From: an uncultured Campylobacter sp. | GTDB taxonomy: Bacteria; Campylobacterota; Campylobacteria; Campylobacterales; Campylobacteraceae | Assembly (NCBI RefSeq): GCF_938030815.1 | Contig: NZ_CALHII010000108.1 | Location: 1 to 9,348 of the forward strand | DNA: 9,348 nt | Direction: 5' to 3' | Part shown: positions 1 to 4,963 of the stretch, piece by piece | Numbering within the stretch: position 1 is the stretch's first letter | Layout of the letters: each line of letters begins with the position of its first letter | Made by a program: the position numbers and the translations under genes | Notes under the pieces: model-generated | What the model saw: only the letters and a program-made list of their open reading frames with translations | Database searches by the model: none | What the model was told of the DNA's origin: nothing

Positions 1-112
1 CGCTCACAAACCAATCATCGCGTCGGCGAGCAGCCGCTGCATATCACAAAGAGCCGCTATTTTGCGGATCTGTTCGCAAGCTGCTCGCGCGGCTATGAAG
101 TGCATTTCGCGG
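1..112. other. Structured non-coding region downstream of the small gene
   Basis: No convincing gene is visible here. The stretch follows the stop codon of the 62-residue minus-strand gene and is rich in inverted repeats. A perfect 9-bp pair (GCGAGCAGC at 26-34 and GCTGCTCGC at 80-88) encloses a smaller CCGC/GCGG hairpin (54-57 and 64-67), and GCAGC-C-GCTGC lies at the edge. No T-run follows any stem on the minus strand, so a classical intrinsic terminator is not shown, although a structure ending or protecting the minus-strand transcript is possible. The window edge prevents seeing the next gene. Confidence 0.4.
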
Positions 113-301
113 CTATTTGCCGATAAAATTTTTCTGCAACCACTCCATCGCTTTTTCTTCGCTTTCAAATCTCCCGCTTTTGGCGACTTGAAACTGCCCC
201 TCATAGAAGCGAATTCTAATACCGTCTTGGACACTATCTACCTTGATACGCGTGATCCTGTCTTTGTTTAGATAGGTTCGTTCGTTTAGCTTTACAAACA
301 T
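113..301 (-). CDS. Small conserved-type hypothetical protein (62 aa)
   Basis: I do not recognise a named family. The product is 62 residues, soluble and charged, with no signal peptide, membrane segment or cysteine. The first ~40 residues alternate hydrophobic and polar positions (VKLNERTYLN, RITRIKVDSV, IRIRFYEGQFQVA), which suggests several short beta strands. The end (FESEEKAMEWLQKNF) looks like an amphipathic helix. The ATG at 299-301 is supported by a strong ribosome binding site, AAAGGAG, with suitable spacing. The gene starts 16 bp after the stop of the ModE-like regulator, so it is probably the last gene of the fdhD-regulator transcript. Real coding is likely because of the ribosome binding site, the operon position and the coherent amino-acid pattern. 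Function is unknown; a role tied to formate dehydrogenase or molybdenum would be guilt by association only. Confidence 0.75.
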   Translation of the reverse strand: MFVKLNERTYLNKDRITRIKVDSVQDGIRIRFYEGQFQVAKSGRFESEEKAMEWLQKNFIGK

Positions 302-317
302 CGTTTCTCCTTTAAAT

Positions 318-1109
318 TTAATGGTTTTTATCTTTCGCTTTACTTGCGTCTTTCTCGCCCTCTTTTTTCAAAAAAAGCTCCTTAAAGCGCTCGTTTGCGT
401 AGTGTTCTATATCGCTTTGCAGCTGCTTATATGCAGCGATCAGCTCATAGGCGCGCGCATTTAGCGTCGTGCCTGCGGCATTGCCGCCGCCTTGCTTGGT
501 GCTAAAGAGCTCCTCTTGCAGATTTTTTTGTAAAATTTGCAGATGGCTCCAGCACTTTTTGTAGTTCATCCCCAAAACCTCGGCGGCTTTAGAGATGGAG
601 CCCGTTTGGGCGATCACGTCTAGCACTTCGGTTTTGCCCTTGCCGAAAATGAGCTCGCCCTGCGCATTTTCGATCCAAGTTTTCGTTTTTACTCTCATTC
701 TTTTGCCTTTCTTCTCCTTAAAGCAGCCCAGCTGACAATATTTCACGTCTATGCCGTGCTCCTTAAGCGTAGAGCGCACCGTATCGAACCCTACTCCGCC
801 GCTAGCTACAGCTCGGGCGTCACGGCAAAAAATCCGTCTTTTCTCATCCAAAAGCGGATCTAGCTTTTGCAGCGCCTTTATGCTACCTCCGCTGCATTGC
901 AGCTTGCCGAACTGTCCGAGTTCGCAGCGATCTATCCGTATCCCTTCGCGCGCCGCGAGATCTCCTACGACGCTTGCATCTACGCCTAATTTGGCGGCGA
1001 TCTTAAACGCCGCGCCGCAATCGAGCTTGCCGCTCGGATTTAGTAAATTTAAAATCAGCCTTTTGATCTCGTTTGCTTTTTTGTCGTCTATCTTGATATC
1101 TATCTCCAT
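318..1109 (-). CDS. modE: ModE-like winged-helix transcription regulator with duplicated N-terminal Cys module
   Basis: Predicted DNA-binding regulator of 263 aa. Residues ~145-235 match the ModE-type winged helix-turn-helix: GSISKAAEVLGMNYKKCW is the HTH and TKQGGGNAAGTTLN the wing, closely paralleling GSISQGA...ISYKSAW and the GGKGGG wing of E. coli ModE. The molybdate-binding Mop domains that follow the HTH in classical ModE are absent; after the HTH only a Lys/Glu-rich tail remains. The N-terminal part (~28-136) contains two copies of one module, each with two cysteines ~30 residues apart and ending in CxLGxF (C31/C62 and C95/C125). The ATG at 1107-1109 lies 9 bp after the fdhD stop, preceded by AAGAAGG, so co-transcription is expected. 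From memory, C. jejuni has a ModE-like gene beside its fdh genes, which supports a Mo/W-responsive role. The signal sensed and the targets are inference. Confidence 0.8.
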   Translation of the reverse strand: MEIDIKIDDKKANEIKRLILNLLNPSGKLDCGAAFKIAAKLGVDASVVGDLAAREGIRIDRCELGQFGKLQCSGGSIKALQKLDPLLDEKRRIFCRDARAVASGGVGFDTVRSTLKEHGIDVKYCQLGCFKEKKGKRMRVKTKTWIENAQGELIFGKGKTEVLDVIAQTGSISKAAEVLGMNYKKCWSHLQILQKNLQEELFSTKQGGGNAAGTTLNARAYELIAAYKQLQSDIEHYANERFKELFLKKEGEKDASKAKDKNH

Positions 1110-1118
1110 GCCGCCTTC

Positions 1119-1901
1119 TTAACTCAAAATTCTCTCTTCGCCGCTATAAACGTTTAAATTTTCGCCGCGCGCGAAGCCGCAAAGGGTAAGATCAAATTTA
1201 CGCGCGATCACGACGCCCAGGCTCGTAGGAGCCGTGCGCGAAACAAGCGCACTAATGCCGCTCATCACGGCTTTGGCGACCATTTCGGAGCTTAGCCTGC
1301 CGCTTACCAAAAGAAGCGAGCCCTGCGTATCGTGCCCCACCAAGACCGCCTTGCCGACCGATTTATCGATGGTATTGTGCTGGGCGATATCCTCGCCGAT
1401 AAAATGCTCGCCGCCCGCGGTAAAGAGCTTTGCGGTGTGCACACAGCCGGTCATCTCGTAAAGCTCGCACTGCGTGTAAAACTCGCTCATCAAATTTAAA
1501 ATTTCATTCTTATGAAATTTAACGTCCGAGCGGACTTTACGCGCCGCCATCGCTGCAGGATCGATATTTGCGGTAGAGCTGCGCCCGCAGCCGCTAATGA
1601 TGACCTTTTCGGCATCAAAGCTATTTAGCCGCTTTTCGTTTATCTCGCCGCATACATTCACGCTAAGTCCGTCCGGCGCGAGCTCGATGCTTTTTATACC
1701 GCTTGGATCCGAGATCAAATTTTCGCTGATTAGGTAGCCTGCTGCTAGCGCCTCCTGATCGGTCGGAGTGGCCATCACTGCGCCGAAACGCTTGCCGTTT
1801 AGTAAAATTTCAAGCTTGATCTCGCGCACCAAGATATCGCTTACGATCCTTCTTTCATTCCCTTTAAATTTAACTATCTCCGCCCTATAAATCGGCTCCA
1901 T
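1119..1901 (-). CDS. fdhD: FdhD, sulfurtransferase required for formate dehydrogenase activity
   Basis: Cytoplasmic maturation factor of 260 aa. In E. coli, FdhD passes sulfur from the cysteine desulfurase IscS to the bis-MGD molybdenum cofactor of formate dehydrogenase. Visible family motifs are TGCVHTA (151-157), EDIAQHNTIDKSVG (170-183), SGRLSSEMV (200-208), SRTAPTSLGV (221-230) and GFARGENLNVY (242-252). The length is normal. The loop carrying the catalytic cysteine reads GCGRSS with C105 present, but the second cysteine of the E. coli CxxC pair is serine here (C-G-R-S), so only one thiol is available in that loop. The ATG at 1899-1901 follows an AAGGAAGG ribosome binding site. It lies 274 bp downstream of the formate dehydrogenase gene and 9 bp upstream of the ModE-like gene. 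Assignment is firm from the motifs and the neighbour it serves. Confidence 0.95.
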   Translation of the reverse strand: MEPIYRAEIVKFKGNERRIVSDILVREIKLEILLNGKRFGAVMATPTDQEALAAGYLISENLISDPSGIKSIELAPDGLSVNVCGEINEKRLNSFDAEKVIISGCGRSSTANIDPAAMAARKVRSDVKFHKNEILNLMSEFYTQCELYEMTGCVHTAKLFTAGGEHFIGEDIAQHNTIDKSVGKAVLVGHDTQGSLLLVSGRLSSEMVAKAVMSGISALVSRTAPTSLGVVIARKFDLTLCGFARGENLNVYSGEERILS

Positions 1902-1975
1902 AGACCTTCCTTATTTTAATTTCGCCCGTATCGTAGTGAAATTTTGCTTAAATAGCCTTAATTCGCCGAAGTAAA

Positions 1976-1986
1976 GCCGAAGCGGC
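1976..1986. repeat. Small GC hairpin upstream of fdhD
   Basis: GCCG-AAG-CGGC forms a short perfect stem (1976-1979 with 1983-1986), next to a second GCCGAAG copy at 1965-1971. Read on the minus strand it lies about 75 bp before the fdhD start and is followed by TTTACTT, which is too weak for a confident terminator. It adds to the dense structure of this spacer; a function is not shown. Confidence 0.3.
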
Positions 1987-2021
1987 GTGCGTAAATTTAA
2001 AGCGCTCGCAGTTTTGTATTT

Positions 2022-2046
2022 AAAAAATCGCGTGGAAAATTCCACG
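2022..2046 (-). terminator. Probable intrinsic terminator between the formate dehydrogenase gene and fdhD
   Basis: Read on the minus strand, the 7-bp inverted repeat CGTGGAA/TTCCACG (2031-2046, 2-nt centre, in practice ~5-6 bp stem with a small loop) is followed after three bases by six consecutive T (2027-2022). This is the layout of a Rho-independent terminator. It lies about 130 bp downstream of the formate dehydrogenase stop and about 120 bp upstream of fdhD. It may therefore end or attenuate the fdh transcript and limit read-through into fdhD. The stem is only moderately stable, so partial read-through is plausible. Confidence 0.6.
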
Positions 2047-2047
2047 A

Positions 2048-2172
2048 GCCGCTCGCACCGTGAGCACAAGCGGCCATGAAGCGCCCGCAAAGATAAAATT
2101 TCATCAAATTTTGCCGCTGCCAGCAGCCGCGATTAAATTTCATCTTTGCAAAGCGGGCGGAATTTACCGCCC
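2048..2172. repeat. Cluster of inverted repeats after the formate dehydrogenase gene
   Basis: Several stems follow one another. GCCGCT/AGCGGC (2048-2053 and 2069-2074) contains a nested GCTC/GAGC. GCAAAGAT/ATCTTTGC (2087-2094 and 2142-2149, perfect 8 bp) is flanked by GCCCGC (2083-2088) and GCGGGC (2153-2158), and encloses GCTGC-CA-GCAGC near 2116-2127. GGGCGG-AATTTA-CCGCCC (2155-2172) begins only three bases after the formate dehydrogenase stop codon as read on the minus strand. The last could block 3' exonucleases or act with the downstream terminator. No ORF with a ribosome binding site is present. Function is unknown. Confidence 0.5.
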
Positions 2173-2175
2173 AAA

Positions 2176-4428
2176 CTACCTATGCACCGGCGATAGATAA
2201 GGTTTCTCGGAGTGCATTGACATCTCGTTTTGTCTTCTGAACTCGATAAACTCGCTCTCGCTAAGCTTTCTGATATTTGCGATCGTCATCTTTAGCGGTG
2301 GGATGCCAGATAGCGGATCCAGATCGCCCGCATGCACGAGCTCGTTGCCGTCGGCCTCGCTGTAATGGAAGGTCGTAAATATCGTGCCTTCTTTCAAATC
2401 CGGATTTATGCGAAGCTTCGCGGCGATCTGACCGCGCTTATTTTTGACGAGCGCATAGCAGCCTTCGGTAAGCTCGCGTTCGCGTGCGATGTCCGGGCTT
2501 ACCTCGATGAGCGCGCCTTCTGCGCCCGCGCCGTACTCTAGCGCGCGACACTCTCTCGTCATCGTGCCCGTATGGTAGTGATAAACCTTACGTCCGGTCG
2601 TAAATAAGCACGGATAAATTTCATCCGGAATCTCGCTAAGCGCGCCGCTTCCCACTGGATAATCATCAGGAATTTTCATCTTGGCTCTAAAATCCGCCTC
2701 AGCTTTAGCGCGCTCCTCTTTATCATCCACGTAAAGTACCGGCACCATTCTAAATTTACCATCAGGCAGCATCGATTTATGATCTGCGTAAAGAACCGGT
2801 GTGCCCGGATGATCTTCATCAGGACATGGCCAGCTGATGCCGCCTAGCTTATCTAGCCTATAGTAGCTAATACCGCCGAAAAATTTAGGCATTAATGCAC
2901 GCACTTCGTTCCAAATTTCTTCCGCACTTAAAAAATCAAACCCTTCAAGTCCCATTCTTTGCGCGATATTGCAAACTACCTTCCAATCAGGCTCTACGCC
3001 AGGAGCCGGCTCGCTTGCCTTGCGCGTGCGCTGGACGCGACGGGAAGTGTTTAAAAAGGTGCCATCCTTCTCGCCCCAGCCGGCAGCAGGTAGTACGACG
3101 TCGGCCTTCTGTGCGCTCTCGGTAAAGAAAAGATCCTGCACGATAAAGCAATCCAAATGGTGCGTTGCATGCACAAAGTGTTCCGTCCAAGGATCGCTCA
3201 TTACGGGATTTTCACCGTAAACGTAGAGTAGCTTCAGCTCGCCGCTATCCATCTTATCTGGAGCAATCGTAAGTTTAAAGCCTGGAGTTGGATTTAGCTC
3301 GAAGTGCCATACTCTGCGCGCCTGCTCCTGAGCATAAGCGGAATTTACCGCGCCTGCAGGGATGACGTTAGGTAGCGCGCCCATATCGCATGCGCCCTGG
3401 ACGTTGTTTTGACCGCGCAAAGGATTTACGCCTGCGCCTCGTTTGCCTAAATTCCCCGTCAAAATAGCTAAATTTGAAAGCGAAAAGACGTTTGAGGTGC
3501 CGTCGCTAAACTGTGTGATACCCATCGTGTAGCAGATCGCCGCTGCGCCTGCTTTAGCATACATTCTAGCAGCTTCGATTACGAGCTCTTTTTTCACGCC
3601 CGTCTCGCGCTCAAATCGCTCAGGCGTAAAGTCCTTAACCGCCTCTTTTAAATACTCGTAGCCGTGAGCGTAGTTTTTGATAAACTCGTCATCTTGCAAA
3701 TTTTCGGCAATGATAACATTCATAATGGTATTTAGCGTCTTAATGTTCGCGCCCACTGGGATTTGCAGATAGATATCGGCTTTTTTCGCCATATCTGTGC
3801 GCTTTGGATCTACGACGATCATCTTGGCGCCGCGCTGCAAGCCTCGCTGCATCTGCATAGCGATGATCGGGTGACACTCGCTCGTGTTGGTGCCGATGAG
3901 TAAAAATACGTCCGTATCGGTAGCGAATTCTACCAAATCGTTCGTCATCGTTCCGTTTCCTAGCGTGTTGGCAAGACCTGCCACTGTAGGAGCGTGTCAA
4001 AGACGAGCGCAGTGATCGACGTTATTGCTGCCCTGAGCACGGAAAAATTTCTGAAAAACGTAGTTGTCTTCGTTATTTGAGCGCGCCGAGCTAAAACCCA
4101 TTATTGAGCTTGGGCCATATTTAGCGACGGTCTCTTTAAATTTAGACGCTACAAAATCATAAGCCTCTTCAAAGCTTACCTCCTCAAGTTTGCCGCTTCT
4201 ATCGAATACTCCGTTTTTCTTACGGATCATAGGTTTGGCAAGGCGTTTTGGAGAGTTTACGAACTCCCAGCCGAACATCCCTTTTAAGCATAGCTCGCCG
4301 TCATTTACGTGGTGGGCCTGCGTAGGGCGCGCGTTTACGATCCTGCCGTCTTTTACGATAAGATCGATACCACAGCCGGTGCCGCAGTAAGGACAAGTCG
4401 TTTTGACAATCTTTTCTCTGGACTGCAT
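2176..4428 (-). CDS. fdhF: Selenocysteine-containing formate dehydrogenase, catalytic subunit (FdhF/FdhA type)
   Basis: Mo/W-bis-MGD enzyme of 750 aa oxidising formate to CO2. The N-terminal [4Fe-4S] site is C12, C15, C19 and C47 (CPYCGTGCGI, GELCLKG), with K49 as the conserved lysine near the cofactor. Codon 144 (3997-3999) is an in-frame TGA read as selenocysteine, followed by His145 (HCARL-U-HAPTVAGL). Arg338 sits in NPLRGQNNVQGACDMG and matches the catalytic Arg333 of E. coli FdhF. The C-terminal ~120 residues form the dinucleotide-binding domain (TTGRKVYHYHTGTMT). The chosen ATG (4426-4428) has AAAGGAA just upstream; an ATG ten codons earlier lacks this. There is no Tat signal, so the protein should be cytoplasmic, and its length is near E. 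coli FdhF (715) rather than the larger exported FdhA. No iron-sulfur or cytochrome subunit gene is adjacent, so the electron acceptor is unknown (a hydrogenase or NAD-linked partner elsewhere is possible). The fdhF symbol reflects type, not proven orthology. Confidence 0.93.
3958..3999 (-). promoter_or_regulatory. Selenocysteine UGA and bacterial SECIS element
   Basis: Starting at the UGA (3997-3999), the coding RNA folds into a lower stem UCCUA/UAGGA (3991-3987 with 3962-3958) and an upper stem UGGCA/UGCCA (3983-3979 with 3973-3969) closed by the loop GGUCU (3978-3974). The loop sequence and the 18-nt distance from UGA to loop are the same as in the E. coli fdhF SECIS as I remember it. That element recruits SelB with Sec-tRNA. 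Together with the protein context on both sides, this is strong evidence for recoding, and it implies the genome encodes selA, selB, selC and selD. Confidence 0.92.
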
Positions 4429-4462
4429 AATATTCCTTTCAAGAATTTTGGTTTGCACGGCT

Positions 4463-4482
4463 ATTATACTTTCTAGATTATA
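4463..4482 (-). promoter_or_regulatory. Candidate promoter(s) of the formate dehydrogenase gene
   Basis: On the minus strand two TATAAT hexamers occur 14 bp apart, at 4482-4477 and 4468-4463, in A/T-rich DNA with T-runs upstream, as is usual for Campylobacter sigma-70 promoters that lack a clear -35. The one nearer the gene (GTATAATAG) would start transcription near 4456, giving a leader of about 28 nt before the ATG at 4428. Which of the two is used cannot be told from sequence. Confidence 0.55.
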
Positions 4483-4526
4483 AAAGAATTTTTAAATTAG
4501 TGAATTTTTTTAAGCAAAATTTAAGC

Positions 4527-4547
4527 AATATGCAAATATCGCATATT
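4527..4547. promoter_or_regulatory. Perfect dyad AATATGC-N7-GCATATT, candidate operator
   Basis: Two 7-bp arms, AATATGC (4527-4533) and GCATATT (4541-4547), are perfect reverse complements separated by AAATATC. The centre is about 80 bp upstream of the start predicted for the formate dehydrogenase gene. The arm-spacer-arm layout (7-7-7) fits a dimeric winged-helix regulator, and the ModE-like protein of this locus is an obvious candidate, but the sequence does not match the E. coli ModE consensus well. The binding partner is inference. Confidence 0.45.
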
Positions 4548-4559
4548 AAATTGAATAGT

Positions 4560-4610
4560 TAAATTTTACGCTTTTAGTTCGGTAATGGCGGCGTTTTAGC
4601 GTAAAATTTA
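4560..4610. repeat. Perfect 13-bp inverted repeat with 25-nt loop
   Basis: TAAATTTTACGCT (4560-4572) and AGCGTAAAATTTA (4598-4610) are exact reverse complements. The loop is locally GC-richer (GGTAATGGCGGCG). No T-run follows on either strand, so it is not a classical terminator. It lies between the candidate fdhF operator and the napA side of the spacer and could be a cruciform, a paired binding site or an RNA hairpin. Function is unknown. Confidence 0.5.
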
Positions 4611-4739
4611 TCGCTTATCGCAAAAGACGCTTTTTAAGCTAACTTTTATAATTTTAATAGAATTTTGAAATTATATTACGCTCCGTTTTATTTCAAAGCA
4701 CAATTAAATTTTTATGAAATTTTAATGCTAATTTATCGG

Positions 4740-4745
4740 TATAAT
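4740..4745 (+). promoter_or_regulatory. Possible distal upstream promoter for napA
   Basis: GGTATAATATATT contains a perfect TATAAT at 4740-4745 in A/T-rich DNA. If used, it would give napA a leader of ~210 nt containing the TTTATCA-N14-TGATAAA dyad. There is no clear -35, and in DNA this A/T-rich such hexamers can arise by chance. Confidence 0.3.
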
Positions 4746-4780
4746 ATATTAATTTAATTAAATGAAAATCTATATTAAAA

Positions 4781-4808
4781 TTTATCAAAAACTCGCTATC
4801 CTGATAAA
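4781..4808. repeat. Inverted repeat TTTATCA-N14-TGATAAA
   Basis: Two perfect 7-bp arms (4781-4787 and 4802-4808) flank a relatively GC-rich 14-bp centre. They lie ~70-95 bp upstream of the FNR-type site of napA. This could be an additional regulator site or a hairpin in a longer leader; in A/T-rich DNA chance occurrence is possible. Confidence 0.3.
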
Positions 4809-4876
4809 ATTTGGGCCACTAAATTTAAAATTTATAAAATTATTATTTTATATCTGAAATTCATGCAGAAAAAACT

Positions 4877-4890
4877 TTGATTTTAATCTA
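4877..4890 (+). promoter_or_regulatory. FNR/CRP-family type binding site upstream of napA
   Basis: TTGAT-TTTA-ATCTA matches the FNR consensus TTGAT-N4-ATCAA at 9 of 10 defined positions. Its centre (between 4883 and 4884) lies about 41 bp upstream of the start expected from the -10 at 4912-4917, the classical class II activator position. This suggests activation of napA by a CRP/FNR-family regulator under low oxygen or with nitrate/nitrosative signals. Which regulator binds is unknown; C. jejuni lacks a classical FNR but has CRP-family proteins. Confidence 0.55.
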
Positions 4891-4908
4891 GACTAAGCCG
4901 TTTTTTTA

Positions 4909-4917
4909 TGCTATTAT
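4909..4917 (+). promoter_or_regulatory. Extended -10 promoter of the nap operon
   Basis: TG-C-TATTAT (TG at 4909-4910, TATTAT at 4912-4917) is an extended -10 preceded by a run of seven T (4901-4907), typical of Campylobacter sigma-70 promoters. No -35 hexamer is at the right distance, consistent with dependence on the activator site at 4877-4890. The predicted start near 4924 gives a leader of ~40 nt before napA. Confidence 0.6.
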
Positions 4918-4963
4918 CCAAAACATTAATAGAAATTTACATTCTAAACGAAAGGTTAATCTC

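Larger units (their letters stand above)
4429..4963. other. Divergent A/T-rich regulatory region between fdhF and napA
   Basis: This 535-bp region has no supported gene. It contains the candidate promoters for both divergent operons, a one-mismatch FNR/CRP-type site before napA, and three perfect dyads: AATATGC-N7-GCATATT (4527-4547), a 13-bp arm pair (4560-4572 and 4598-4610), and TTTATCA-N14-TGATAAA (4781-4808). Further TATAAT hexamers occur at 4647-4652 and 4740-4745 on the plus strand. It is much more A/T-rich than the flanking genes. The length and the number of dyads suggest that several regulators act here. Confidence 0.7.

Noticed and set aside
4..234. Minus-strand 76-codon ORF overlapping the small gene
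   Set aside because: It overlaps most of the better-supported 62-aa gene in another frame, its start lies inside that gene, and it has no ribosome binding site or recognisable pattern.
2895..3220. Overlapping ORFs on both strands inside the formate dehydrogenase gene
   Set aside because: They are frame shadows of a clearly conserved coding region, with low-complexity Arg/Ser-rich translations.
2176..4458. Formate dehydrogenase as two separate genes or a nonsense-mutated pseudogene
   Set aside because: The only interruption is a TGA exactly at the known Sec position, followed by a good SECIS, and both halves are intact and in the same frame.
4429..4458. Upstream ATG at 4458 as the start of the formate dehydrogenase
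   Set aside because: The ATG at 4428 has AAAGGAA at proper spacing and begins right before the conserved Cys motif; the earlier ATG would overlap the predicted transcription start.
4834..4851. A/T-only palindrome (ATAAAAT-TATT-ATTTTAT) as an operator
   Set aside because: Such palindromes are expected by chance in this very A/T-rich spacer, and it has no special position relative to the promoter.
4762..4857. 31-codon hydrophobic ORF (MKIYIKIYQKLAIL...) in the spacer before napA
   Set aside because: No ribosome binding site, and its composition simply reflects A/T-rich DNA; it is kept only as a remote leader-peptide possibility.
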